Shown here: in pieces, positions 45,452-53,927 of the stretch | How positions within the stretch are numbered: position 1 is the first letter of the stretch | How the letters are laid out: each line of letters opens with the position of its first letter | Assembly (NCBI GenBank): GCA_037045645.1 | Contig: JBAOIH010000006.1 | Span: 1-64,000 of the forward strand | DNA from: Nocardioides sp. | GTDB taxonomy: Bacteria; Actinomycetota; Actinomycetes; Propionibacteriales; Nocardioidaceae | Direction: 5' to 3' | DNA: 64,000 nt | The notes under the pieces: generated by a model | What the model saw: the letters and a program-made list of their open reading frames with translations, nothing else | The model's database searches: none | Told to the model about the DNA's origin: nothing | Made by a program: the position numbers and the translations under genes

Positions 45452-47723
45452 GCCCGACCTCGACGTCACGGCTACACCCGTGCGTCGGCGGGTTGGCGTG
45501 CTGTGGGCAGTGCTGGTCTGCGCCGTCACTGCTGCCTACACGGCCATTCCCTACCTCACCACGCCGTTGTTCTTCCAGCGTGGCGACACCGCTGCCCAGT
45601 TCGCGCCCACCTGGTTCCACCTGGGCGAGATGGTGCGCGCGGGTCAGTGGCCTCCCACGATGGACACCGCCTCCTGGGCAGGTGGCAACTACGCCGGCGA
45701 GGCACTCTTCGGGGTCTACAACCCGCTCAACGTCGCGGTGTGGTGGTGGGTCTCCGGAGCGGACAACCTCGCCTTCGCGACCTACGTCGTCAAAGCCGCC
45801 GTGATGGTGCTGCTCGCGCTGGGCACCTATCTGCTCGCGCGCGAGTACGGCAGCCGCCCTGCAGCCGCGGCCGTGGTGGCAGTCGCGCTGCCCTTCTCCG
45901 GTTTCACGCTCTTCTGGGACGCCGGGTCGTGGCCCTCCGGGCTGATGTCCTTCGCGTACGCACCCTGGGTCTGGGTGACGATGCGCCGCGCGCTGCGGGG
46001 GGTGGGCAGCCCGTTCTGGGCGTTCCTCGCCGGGACGCTCGCCGTGCTCAACGGCAACCCCTATGGCACGTTGGCCGTGGTCGTGATCGGTGCGGCGCTG
46101 ATCCTCGAAGGGCTCGTGGCGCGTGAGTGGGGCGGCGCGATCCGCCTGGCGCTGACCGGTATCGCGATCGCGGCCTTCCTGCCGTTGGTCTACATCCCGC
46201 TGCTGGAGACGGCCGATCTGGCGATCCGTTCCACCGGCGCGCTCTTCGAGAACTCCGGCAAGTTGCGTCCCGAGCCCGGCGATCTGATCTTCGCCAGCTC
46301 GCCGCTGCACACCCCGCCGATTCGGGCGATCACCGGACCGATGAAGGTGCCGGCCACGTTTGCGGCCTGGTTCCTGATCCCGCTGCTGCCATTCCTGCGC
46401 TGGGAGCTGCTGCGCGGACGCGCCCGCGAGTTCACCGGTGCGGGGATCATCGCGGCGGCGTACCTCGCGATGACCCTGGGGCCGAGCAAACTATGGCTCT
46501 TCCGGTGGCCGTTGCGCGTCTTCGAATACTTCCTGCTCGCGGTCTTCGTGGTCTTCGCGATCGCGCTCAGCGCGGGCTTGGCCCGCACCCACCTCAAGAC
46601 GCGCGCCGCTGCGTCGCTCGGGTTGATCCTGGGCCTGGGCTGGTTGTCGTGGTCGCAAGATCCGGAGATGACTCGCCGGGTCGGACTCGGTGTCGTGCTG
46701 CTGCTCGCGCTGACCCTCGTCGTGGTGGTGGTGCACGCTTTCGTACGCAAGGCCGTCCTCGGCGAGGCCGCGATCGCCGCGGCACTGGTGCTCGGCATCG
46801 GCGCCACCTTGTTCGTCCAGATCCACACCTTCGGCGAGAACAAGAGTTCGCGGGTCTGGCATGTGCCCAGCGAGGTCGCCCAACTGCAGCAGCGCTTCGA
46901 CGATCTCGACGGGCGCGTCATGCAGTTCACCGACCTCAAACCCCTGCAGAACAAGGGACAACTGAAGAAACTCGAAGCCTCCTGGCACGACTACCTCCCG
47001 GGCAGCATGTATCACCCGGCGGGCGTCGACGCCGTCAACAACTACACCGGCATGGGCTTCCTGCCGTTCACCAAGCGGTTCTGCATGGAGTACGACGGCT
47101 TCACCCAGCCGTGTGGCTACCGCAACCTCTGGCAGCCGGCGGAGCCGGGCCAGCCCTCGTTGGCCGAACTGATGAAGCTCGACACCGTAGTGGTGTCGCC
47201 GGCGATCGCCCAGGACACCGAGGCCGGAGCGGGATGGAGTGAGGAGTCGTCCGACCAGGACGTCATCCGCCTCGTGCACGACGGCAGCTACCCGTACGAA
47301 GGGTCCGAGCTCAGTTGGGCGTCCTCGGGCGTCGAGGTCGGCAACGCGGAGACCACCGGCGTCCACAGCCAGCGCCTCGAGGTGTTCGACGCAGCCCAGG
47401 ACGGCAGGCTCGTCTTCTCGATGCTGGGCTGGCCCGGGTGGTCCGCCCGGATCGACGACACGCCACTCAAGACCGGCTACAACGCCGCCGGCCTGCTCAC
47501 GGTCGAGATCCCGGCGGGCACCAGCGGGGTTCTCGACCTGACCTACCGCACCCCCGGGCAGCGCCTCGGCATGATCGGTGCGATCGGCGGCACCGCCCTG
47601 GCGCTGATCCTCGCCCTGGTCACCTTCGTGCGCCGTCGCCGCGCCCGACAGGACGAGGAGGCACACGACGAGGTCTTCTGGCTGGATGAGGATGATCACA
47701 CCGAGCCGGAAAGAACGATCTAG
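45444..47723 (+). CDS. Large polytopic membrane protein, probable GT-C/YfhO-like glycosyltransferase
   Basis: 759-aa membrane protein from the ATG at 45444 that overlaps the preceding stop by 8 bases. About a dozen hydrophobic segments fill residues 15-480. The first periplasmic loop (FFQRGDTAAQFAPTWFHLGEMVRAGQWPP) has the acidic and aromatic pattern of GT-C or YfhO-like enzymes that use polyprenyl-linked sugars. A soluble extracytoplasmic domain (about 490-720) and one final helix (GMIGAIGGTALALILALVTFV) with an acidic tail follow. With the polyprenyl-phosphate transferase just before it, it is the obvious acceptor-side enzyme, although the family assignment is by architecture only. Confidence 0.75.
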   Translation: MSEPDLDVTATPVRRRVGVLWAVLVCAVTAAYTAIPYLTTPLFFQRGDTAAQFAPTWFHLGEMVRAGQWPPTMDTASWAGGNYAGEALFGVYNPLNVAVWWWVSGADNLAFATYVVKAAVMVLLALGTYLLAREYGSRPAAAAVVAVALPFSGFTLFWDAGSWPSGLMSFAYAPWVWVTMRRALRGVGSPFWAFLAGTLAVLNGNPYGTLAVVVIGAALILEGLVAREWGGAIRLALTGIAIAAFLPLVYIPLLETADLAIRSTGALFENSGKLRPEPGDLIFASSPLHTPPIRAITGPMKVPATFAAWFLIPLLPFLRWELLRGRAREFTGAGIIAAAYLAMTLGPSKLWLFRWPLRVFEYFLLAVFVVFAIALSAGLARTHLKTRAAASLGLILGLGWLSWSQDPEMTRRVGLGVVLLLALTLVVVVVHAFVRKAVLGEAAIAAALVLGIGATLFVQIHTFGENKSSRVWHVPSEVAQLQQRFDDLDGRVMQFTDLKPLQNKGQLKKLEASWHDYLPGSMYHPAGVDAVNNYTGMGFLPFTKRFCMEYDGFTQPCGYRNLWQPAEPGQPSLAELMKLDTVVVSPAIAQDTEAGAGWSEESSDQDVIRLVHDGSYPYEGSELSWASSGVEVGNAETTGVHSQRLEVFDAAQDGRLVFSMLGWPGWSARIDDTPLKTGYNAAGLLTVEIPAGTSGVLDLTYRTPGQRLGMIGAIGGTALALILALVTFVRRRRARQDEEAHDEVFWLDEDDHTEPERTI

Positions 47724-47794
47724 CAGGAGTTTTCGCGCCGCACTTGTGTCAGGCTGAGCCGGTTGAGCGACCGCGCGTGAGAACGGAGAGCCAG

Positions 47795-48985
47795 ATGGCG
47801 CGTCTTTGCCAGACCGAGGGACTGACCGAGGACCAGCAGGAGATCCTCAAGGCCGTACGTCAGTTCGTCGAAGAGCAGATCATGCCGGTCGCGACCGAAC
47901 TCGAGCACAGGGACGAGTACCCGACCGAGATCGTCGAGGGCTTGAAAGAGCTCGGCATCTTCGGCTTGATGATCCCCGAGGAGTACGGCGGCCTCGGTGA
48001 GTCGCTGCTGACGTACGCCTTGTGTGTCGAGGAGATCGCGCGCGGCTGGATGAGCGTGTCGGGCATCATCAACACCCACTTCATCGTGGCCTACATGCTG
48101 CTCCAGCACGGCACCGAGGAGCAGAAGCAGAAGTACCTGCCCCGGATGGCCGAGGGCGAGATCCGCGGCGGCTTCTCGATGTCCGAGCCCGGCTGCGGCT
48201 CTGATGTCTCGGCGATCAAGACCAAGGCCGTGCGTGACGGCGACGACTACGTCATCAACGGCCAGAAGATGTGGCTGACCAACGGTGGCTCCTGCAACCT
48301 GGTCGCGGTGCTGGTCAAGACCGACGAGGGCGCCGACAGCGTCTACAAGAACATGACCGTCTTCCTGGTCGAGAAGGAGTCCGGCTTCGGCGAGACCGCG
48401 CAGGGCGTCACCGTCCCCGGCAAGATCGAGAAGATGGGCTACAAGGGCGTCGACACCACCGAGATGGTGTTCGAGGATGCCCAGATCGCGGCTGGCCAGA
48501 TCCTGGGCGGCGCGCCGGGCAAGGGCTTCTACCAGATGATGGACGGCGTCGAGGTCGGCCGCGTCAACGTCGCGGCACGTGGCTGCGGTGTCGCCAACCG
48601 GGCTTTCGAACTGGGCGCTCAGTACGCCCAACAGCGCGAGACCTTCGGCAAGAAGATCGCCGAGCACCAGGCCGTCCTGTTCCGCTTGGCGGAGATGGCC
48701 ACCAAGGTCGAGGCCGCGCACCAGATGATGGTCAAGGCGGCCCGGAAGAAGGACTCCGGGGAGCGCAACGACCTGGAGGCCGGGATGGCGAAGTACCTCG
48801 CGTCTGAATACTGCGCCGAGGTCGTCGAGGACTCGTTCCGCATCCACGGCGGCTACGGCTTCTCCAAGGAGTACGAGATCGAGCGGCTCTACCGCGAGGC
48901 TCCGATGCTGCTCATCGGTGAAGGCACCGCCGACATCCAGCGGATGATCATCGGGCGGCGTCTGTTGGAGGAGTACAAGCTCTAG
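47795..48985 (+). CDS. Acyl-CoA dehydrogenase
   Basis: 396-aa FAD enzyme that introduces the alpha-beta double bond in acyl-CoA. The ATG at 47795 (MARLCQTEGLTEDQQ) follows GGAGAG. Family signatures are FSMSEPGCGSDVSAIKT, MWLTNGG, QQRETFGKKIAEHQAV, FRIHGGYGFSKEYEIERLYRE and the C-terminal IGEGTADIQRMIIGRRLL. The substrate class cannot be fixed from this; the linked MaoC-type hydratase (49281) suggests consecutive dehydrogenation and hydration of a short or branched acyl-CoA. A hairpin GAGCGA/TCGCTC overlaps the stop. Confidence 0.93.
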   Translation: MARLCQTEGLTEDQQEILKAVRQFVEEQIMPVATELEHRDEYPTEIVEGLKELGIFGLMIPEEYGGLGESLLTYALCVEEIARGWMSVSGIINTHFIVAYMLLQHGTEEQKQKYLPRMAEGEIRGGFSMSEPGCGSDVSAIKTKAVRDGDDYVINGQKMWLTNGGSCNLVAVLVKTDEGADSVYKNMTVFLVEKESGFGETAQGVTVPGKIEKMGYKGVDTTEMVFEDAQIAAGQILGGAPGKGFYQMMDGVEVGRVNVAARGCGVANRAFELGAQYAQQRETFGKKIAEHQAVLFRLAEMATKVEAAHQMMVKAARKKDSGERNDLEAGMAKYLASEYCAEVVEDSFRIHGGYGFSKEYEIERLYREAPMLLIGEGTADIQRMIIGRRLLEEYKL

Positions 48986-49006
48986 AGCGACGGGCGAAAA
49001 TCGCTC
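48985..49006 (+). terminator. Possible weak terminator after the acyl-CoA dehydrogenase gene
   Basis: GAGCGA at 48985-48990 pairs with TCGCTC at 49001-49006 around a 10-base loop. No T-run follows. Confidence 0.3.
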
Positions 49007-49066
49007 GACTCGCTTGGGGGAGTTTGCCAAGGTGGGGGCAGCAACCGCTGCGACACAGGAGGACCC

Positions 49067-49258
49067 ATGAACCGCCCTGCCGGAGAAGACGGACCCAACG
49101 CCGACCTCAAGGCCAAGATGCGCGAGGCCCTGGAGAAGAAGAAGCAACAGCATCACGGCGTCGACCCGGCGGTGGCCAAGGAGTCGGTGCACGGCTCCGA
49201 GGTCAGTGACAACTCACCGAAGATGCATCGGCGCAAGGCCGGTGGCGGGGGCTCCTGA
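49067..49258 (+). CDS. DUF5302 family small protein
   Basis: 63-aa hydrophilic protein (DLKAKMREALEKKKQQHHGVDP, then VSDNSPKMHRRKAGGGGS) matching the actinobacterial DUF5302 family. An exceptionally good AGGAGG precedes the ATG at 49067. It is highly charged, with no signal peptide or membrane segment; the family's function is unknown. The protein likely exists in quantity, judging only by its ribosome binding site. 22 bases separate it from the MaoC gene. Confidence 0.82.
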   Translation: MNRPAGEDGPNADLKAKMREALEKKKQQHHGVDPAVAKESVHGSEVSDNSPKMHRRKAGGGGS

Positions 49259-49280
49259 CCCGTCCGGCACGATTGGGCAC

Positions 49281-50321
49281 ATGGCTGCCTCCAAAACCAA
49301 CCCCGGCAACTTCTTCGAGGACTTCACCCTGGGTCAGGTGATCGAGCACGCCACGCCGCGCACCCTGACCGAGGGTGACCGGGCGGCGTACGGCTCGCTC
49401 TATCCGACCCGTTTCGCGTTGCCCTCCTCGGCCGAGTTCGCCCGCGGCGTGGGGCTGGATCCGCACCCGGTCGAGGAGTTGATCGGCTTCCACATCGCCT
49501 TCGGCAAGACCGTCCCGGACGTCTCCCTCAACGCCGTCGCCAACCTCGGGTACGCCGAGTGCCGCTTCCACAAGCCGCTCACCCCCGGTGACACCCTGCG
49601 TACGACGTCCGAAGTCATCGGGCTCAAGCAGAACTCCAACGGCAAGTCCGGCGTCGTGTGGGTGCGCTCGGTAGCCACCGACCAACACGGCGACGTCGCG
49701 ATCGACTGGGCGCGGTGGGTGATGGTGCACAAGCGCGACGCCGACGCACCCGCCCCCGAGGTCACGGTGCCGCAGTTGGCTCCCGTCGTCGCGGCAGACG
49801 ACCTGATCGTGCCGACGGGCCTGGACTTCAGCGCGTACGACTTCTCGGCCGCGGGCGAGTCACACCGCTTCGACGACTACGAGGTCAGCGAGCGGATCGA
49901 CCACGTCGACGGCGTCACCATCACCGACGCCGAGCACATGCTGGCCACGCGGCTGTGGCAGAACACCGCCAAGGTGCACTTCAACACCGAAGCCCGACCC
50001 GACGGCAACCGCCTGGTCTACGGAGGTCATGTCATCTCGCTGGCGCGGGCGTTGTCGTTCAACGGCCTGGCCAATGCCCAGCTGATCGCCGCGATCAACG
50101 CCGGCTCCCACGTCTCGCCGGCGTTCGCGGGCGACACCGTCTATGCCTGGTCAGAGGTCCTCGACAAGGCGGAGACCTCCGCCCCGGGAGTCGGGGCGCT
50201 TCGACTTCGTCTGGTCGCCACCAAGGGCCGCGACGAGTCGATGACACTGCGCGGCGAGGACGGCAAGCACGCGGGCGGCGTGCTGCTCGACCTGGACTAC
50301 TGGGCGTACGTGCCGCGCTGA
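49281..50321 (+). CDS. MaoC-like double hotdog dehydratase/hydratase
   Basis: 346-aa protein with two tandem MaoC hotdog halves, similar to mesaconyl-CoA hydratase (beta-methylmalyl-CoA dehydratase) of the ethylmalonyl-CoA pathway. Start region NFFEDFTLGQVIEHATPRTLTEGDRAAYGSLY; first half hydratase segment GYAECRFHKPLTPGDTLRTTS; second half VYGGHVISLARALSFNGL and AGSHVSPAFAGDTVYAWSEV. The presence of the acyl-CoA dehydrogenase upstream fits a methylsuccinyl-CoA to mesaconyl-CoA sequence, but crotonyl-CoA carboxylase/reductase and mutase genes are not in the window, so the pathway is only suggested. The ATG at 49281 is family-like. Confidence 0.85.
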   Translation: MAASKTNPGNFFEDFTLGQVIEHATPRTLTEGDRAAYGSLYPTRFALPSSAEFARGVGLDPHPVEELIGFHIAFGKTVPDVSLNAVANLGYAECRFHKPLTPGDTLRTTSEVIGLKQNSNGKSGVVWVRSVATDQHGDVAIDWARWVMVHKRDADAPAPEVTVPQLAPVVAADDLIVPTGLDFSAYDFSAAGESHRFDDYEVSERIDHVDGVTITDAEHMLATRLWQNTAKVHFNTEARPDGNRLVYGGHVISLARALSFNGLANAQLIAAINAGSHVSPAFAGDTVYAWSEVLDKAETSAPGVGALRLRLVATKGRDESMTLRGEDGKHAGGVLLDLDYWAYVPR

Positions 50322-50337
50322 GGCGTGCGGGGACGGC

Positions 50338-50980
50338 TCAGGCCGCGTCCCACTCGAACGAGTCCAGCACCTCGTCGGCGATCTCGGCGCGCTCGGCGTC
50401 GGTCGACGACTTCTCGTGGCTCAACGTGATCACGAAGACGCGCCCGTCGAGCGACACGACGTATTGATCGGTGAAGATGTCCTGGCCACCGGACGACTGA
50501 CCCGAGGTGACGTGCGCGGCGGGTTCGTCACCGACCTCGGTGTCGTCGAGCCTCTTGACGTCGCTGGCCTGCTTCTCGATCAGCGGCAGCGCGATGTCGA
50601 GATATTCGTCCAAGGAGCCCGGGAAGTCCTCGATGATCACGTTGATGTTCTCGGCGAAGCCGTCGGCGGCAGGAGCGCCGGTCGCGATCGCGCCGGTGTC
50701 GACCATCTGGTTGAGCTTCCTTGAACCGGGCAGTCGCCTCTTTCCAACCGTCGGGCAGGTCGTAGGAGTATCCGTCACCGGCCACCTCGCCCTCCACATC
50801 ATCGGCGTCAGTGTCCGTGCCGTCGTCGCCCGTGTCCTCTTCGGTATCCACCGTCGGCGCCTGGGTCGCGGAGGTCGTCGCGTCGGCGGCAGCGTCGGGT
50901 GTCTCGTCGTCGGAGCCTCCGCATGCGGTCAGGGCGGCGATCAGCAACAGCGGGGCGAGGGCAGAGCCGAGTCTCTTCAT
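50338..50980 (-). pseudogene. Lipoprotein of unknown function, frame broken by one extra base
   Basis: The N-terminal part (RLGSALAPLLLIAALTACGG, lipobox LTAC, Cys20, then an Asp/Thr-rich linker and DGYSYDLPDGWKEATARFK) and the C-terminal part (LNQMVDTGAIATGAPA, ENINVIIEDFPGSL, VVSLDGRVFVITLSHEK, LDSFEWD) are in different frames. Removing one T at the AGCTT at 50714-50718 joins them into a 213-aa lipoprotein reading ARFKELNQMVD. The domain resembles PsbP/DUF1795-like folds that begin with a DGW motif and end with DSF. Function unknown. It lies 9 bases downstream of the MFS gene on the same strand... with only that spacing, cotranscription is likely. Confidence 0.8.
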
Positions 50981-50989
50981 GCGGACAGC

Positions 50990-52156
50990 CTAGGGGCGAG
51001 GCACGAATGCGCGAGCCAACGGGACCAGGGCAAGCGTCAGCACCGCCGGAATCACGAACCCGAGGCGCAGGTCACCGGCCCCCACCAGGCCCGTGACGAC
51101 CGAACCCATCAGTGCGCCGACATAGTTGAACAGGTTGAATCGCGCGATCACCGCGTCGACCTGACCACGCACCTGTTCAGGATCGCCTCCCGCGCTGCGC
51201 GCCAGCGCGGCGGCGGCGGAGAAACTCAGTGGCGCGACGCAGGCCAGACCGGCACCCGTGAGTGCGAATGCCGCCATCGCGACCTGCCACGACGGCGCGA
51301 GCACCACACCGGCCAGGCCGAGCGCGCCGAGCACCGCGCCGACTCGAAGCACCGGCACGACGCCGACCCTGCGTACGAGTGCGTCGCCCCCGAGTCGGAC
51401 GGCGCCCGAGGCGACCAGGTAGGCGAACACCGCCGCCGCGGCCGTGCCCTTGGAGGTGTCGAAGACCTCGTGGGTATAGCTGGCGCCCCAGGTCTGGACC
51501 GCCACATCGACGAGATAGAACAACGACATCGCGGCGCCGACGAGCAGGATCGGTCGCCACGGTACGGCGAGGGGCTCCGCGAGGGCGTCTGCTCCGCGCT
51601 CGCCAGGCAGGAAGGCCAGGCTGGCCACGACAAGGGGCACCACGATGCTCAGCGCGGGAAGCCAGTCCGCCAGGTCACTGGTCACCACGGCCAACAATGC
51701 GGCACCGATGCCACCCATGGTCCAGGCGCCGTGGAAGGAGGGGAGGATCGGGCGGGCGTAGCGGTGTTCGAGAGCGACCGCCTGCATGTTGGAGGTCGCA
51801 TCGACGATGCCGAGCGCCAGGCCGTACGCCCCCATCCCGATCGCACCGAGGGTGAAGGAGTCGCCCAGGACGATCAGCGGCACCGCCGCGACCGTCAACA
51901 GCAAGCCCGCGCGCAGCGTGACCGCACTGTCGCGCCTGGCGGCGACGCGCTCGGCGAGCACCGAGCCGATGCCGGACAAGATCACCATCCCGAGCAGCAC
52001 CAGCGAGAGTTGGGTGGTGTCGAGTCCCCACTTCTCCTGGGCCCGTGGCAGGCGAGTGGTCATCGCGATGAAGACGAAAGCCTGACTGAAGAAGGCTGCG
52101 GCGGTGGCGAGCCGATGCCGCGACAGATCACGTGGGGTCGACGGCACGACCGACAT
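50990..52156 (-). CDS. Major facilitator superfamily transporter
   Basis: 388-aa permease with about twelve transmembrane helices, beginning ATAAAFFSQAFVFIAMTTRLP. Conserved helix motifs include GSVLAERVAARRD between TM2 and TM3 and SFHGAWTMGGIGAALLAV, which place it in the MFS group of YbjJ/fucose-permease-like proteins. Substrate unknown. It is transcribed away from the divergent PHP gene, 50 bases apart, and the lipoprotein gene follows it closely. No regulator is adjacent to hint at the substrate. Confidence 0.88.
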   Translation of the reverse strand: MSVVPSTPRDLSRHRLATAAAFFSQAFVFIAMTTRLPRAQEKWGLDTTQLSLVLLGMVILSGIGSVLAERVAARRDSAVTLRAGLLLTVAAVPLIVLGDSFTLGAIGMGAYGLALGIVDATSNMQAVALEHRYARPILPSFHGAWTMGGIGAALLAVVTSDLADWLPALSIVVPLVVASLAFLPGERGADALAEPLAVPWRPILLVGAAMSLFYLVDVAVQTWGASYTHEVFDTSKGTAAAAVFAYLVASGAVRLGGDALVRRVGVVPVLRVGAVLGALGLAGVVLAPSWQVAMAAFALTGAGLACVAPLSFSAAAALARSAGGDPEQVRGQVDAVIARFNLFNYVGALMGSVVTGLVGAGDLRLGFVIPAVLTLALVPLARAFVPRP

Positions 52157-52206
52157 CGTCGCACTTGGCGACCTTGAGTGTCGGCGCTTCCTGCCAGACT
52201 CTGGTC

Positions 52207-53091
52207 ATGGCTTCGGACATGAGGATCGATCTGCACTCCCACTCGATCCTCTCCGATGGCAGCGACTCGCCCGCAGAAGTCATCCATCGGGCTGCCCGCA
52301 ATGGGCTCGACGTGGTGGCGCTCAGCGACCACGACCACGCCCACGGGTGGGACGAGGCCCGAGAGGCGGCAGCCGAAGTGGGCATCGGCTTCGTCCCCGC
52401 CGTCGAGGTCAGCGTCACGCACCGAGGCAAGGGCGTGCACCTGCTGGCCTACCTCGTCGACCCGACCCATCCGGATCTCTCGGACGCGATGAGCCGCACG
52501 ATCCTGGGGCGAGACGAGCGCCTTGATGCCTGGGTCGCCCGAGGCGAGGCGGCCGGCATCCCGATCAATCGGGCCAGGGTCCTGGCCAAGTCGGGTCGGT
52601 CATTCTCGGTCAGCAAGAACCACGTGGCGGATGTGCTGGTCGAGGACGGCGTCCGCGCGACGCGGCAGCAGATCTTCGACGACCTGTTGTCCGACGGCAA
52701 GCCGCTGTTCGTCAAGCGGTACGCCCTGCAGTTGGAGCCCGCGATCGGGCTGGTTCGCGCTGCTGGCGGAGTGCCCGTGCTGGCGCACCCCTGGGGTCGC
52801 CAGCGCGACGAGGTCCTGCCGGTGACCGAGTTGCGACGGCTGGCCGGCCTCGGGCTGGCCGGGTGGGAGGTCGACCATCAAGAGCACGATCAGGACGCCC
52901 GCGCCCAACTGCGCAGTCTCGCCGACGAACTCGGCCTGATCGGCACCGGATCAAGCGACTACCACGGTGTGCGCAAGCGCAACCACGAGTTGGGCTGCAA
53001 TACGACCCGACCCGAGCAGTTCGAGCGGTTGCTGGCTGCTGCCGCCGAGCAGCGGGTTGCCTCGGGCCGTGGCACCGAGCCCAGCCTCTAG
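52207..53091 (+). CDS. PHP-domain phosphoesterase
   Basis: 294-aa protein of the polymerase-and-histidinol-phosphatase family. The metal ligands are visible in RIDLHSHSILSDG (start), LSDHDHAHG, the FVPAVEVS strand, VPVLAHPWGR and GTGSSDYHG near the C-terminus. Stand-alone members like this hydrolyse small phosphoesters such as nucleoside 3',5'-bisphosphates (YciV/RNase AM type). The exact substrate is not known here. ATG at 52207 is taken; a second in-frame ATG at 52219 is equally close to the first motif. CAGACT 6 bases upstream suggests another leaderless promoter. It is convergent with the SDR gene, 3 bases apart. Confidence 0.88.
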   Translation: MASDMRIDLHSHSILSDGSDSPAEVIHRAARNGLDVVALSDHDHAHGWDEAREAAAEVGIGFVPAVEVSVTHRGKGVHLLAYLVDPTHPDLSDAMSRTILGRDERLDAWVARGEAAGIPINRARVLAKSGRSFSVSKNHVADVLVEDGVRATRQQIFDDLLSDGKPLFVKRYALQLEPAIGLVRAAGGVPVLAHPWGRQRDEVLPVTELRRLAGLGLAGWEVDHQEHDQDARAQLRSLADELGLIGTGSSDYHGVRKRNHELGCNTTRPEQFERLLAAAAEQRVASGRGTEPSL

Positions 53092-53094
53092 GTC

Positions 53095-53877
53095 CTACTT
53101 GCGGCCCATGCTCTGGAAGCGTTGCAGGATCGACGACGGCACGGCCTTGGTCAGCGCGATGATGGTCTTGTACTGCGCGCCCGGGATCGAGAACGTCCGC
53201 CCCTTGTCGTAGTCCTCCAGCGCCTTGCGGACGAGGAACTGCGCATCGAGCCACATGAACTCAGGAGCCGACCCGCGCGAGACACCCATCCGCTGATGGA
53301 ACTCGGTCTTGGTGAAGCCCGGGCACAACGCCATCACGCTGACGCCGCGTGACTTGTATTCGTCGTGGGCCCACTGACTGAACGAGTTCACCCAGGCCTT
53401 GCACGCCGAATAGGTGCCCCGCGGCACGAACGCCGCCACCGACGAGACGTTGATGACGCCGCCGCGACCGCGCTGCGCCATCGGACCCAGCGCCGCGTGC
53501 GTCAGTCGCAGTACGGCGGTGACCAGGATGTCGAGGTGGGCCTGCTCGGTCTCGATGTCGTTGTCCAGGAAGCGGTGCTTGAGTCCGAAGCCGGCGTTGT
53601 TGACCAGCAGGTCGATCGGGCGGTCGGCGTCGGCGAGTCGTTCCTCGACCGCGCGCAGTTGGTCCCTGTCGATCAGGTCGGCGGCCAGGACCTCGACCGA
53701 GATGCCATACGTCTGCTCGAGCTCGGCGCGCACCTCGCCGAGTTTGGCAACATCACGCGAGACGAGGACGAGCGCATGGCCACGCTCGGCGAGTTGGCGG
53801 GCGAACTCGTGTCCGATGCCGACGGTGGCACCGGTGACCATGGCGACCCCGGGGTCGGAGGTTGTGGTGGGCGACAT
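53095..53877 (-). CDS. Short-chain dehydrogenase/reductase
   Basis: 260-aa classical SDR with the cofactor loop TGATVGIGHEFARQLAERG, NNAGFG, the catalytic Ser in NVSSVAAF and the YSACKAW (Tyr-x-x-x-Lys) pair. VSRD at the end of the second strand suggests NADP(H). The substrate may be a lipid or keto-acyl compound, as close relatives are annotated only generically. The ATG at 53877 (MSPTTTSDPGVAMVTGA) is preferred over a longer frame to 53928 that would meet the divergent parA start. The C-terminus ALTKAVPSSILQRFQ is hydrophobic and may contact the membrane. Confidence 0.9.
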   Translation of the reverse strand: MSPTTTSDPGVAMVTGATVGIGHEFARQLAERGHALVLVSRDVAKLGEVRAELEQTYGISVEVLAADLIDRDQLRAVEERLADADRPIDLLVNNAGFGLKHRFLDNDIETEQAHLDILVTAVLRLTHAALGPMAQRGRGGVINVSSVAAFVPRGTYSACKAWVNSFSQWAHDEYKSRGVSVMALCPGFTKTEFHQRMGVSRGSAPEFMWLDAQFLVRKALEDYDKGRTFSIPGAQYKTIIALTKAVPSSILQRFQSMGRK

Positions 53878-53927
53878 GGGTCCACTCAAGCAGGTGCTGC
53901 CGCGAACCGGCCTGGTGGTCCGGCACA

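Noticed and set aside
46100..47242. Other long plus-strand frames inside the large membrane protein gene
   Set aside because: They are Arg/Gly/Pro-rich out-of-phase readings of the real gene, without start signals or family features.
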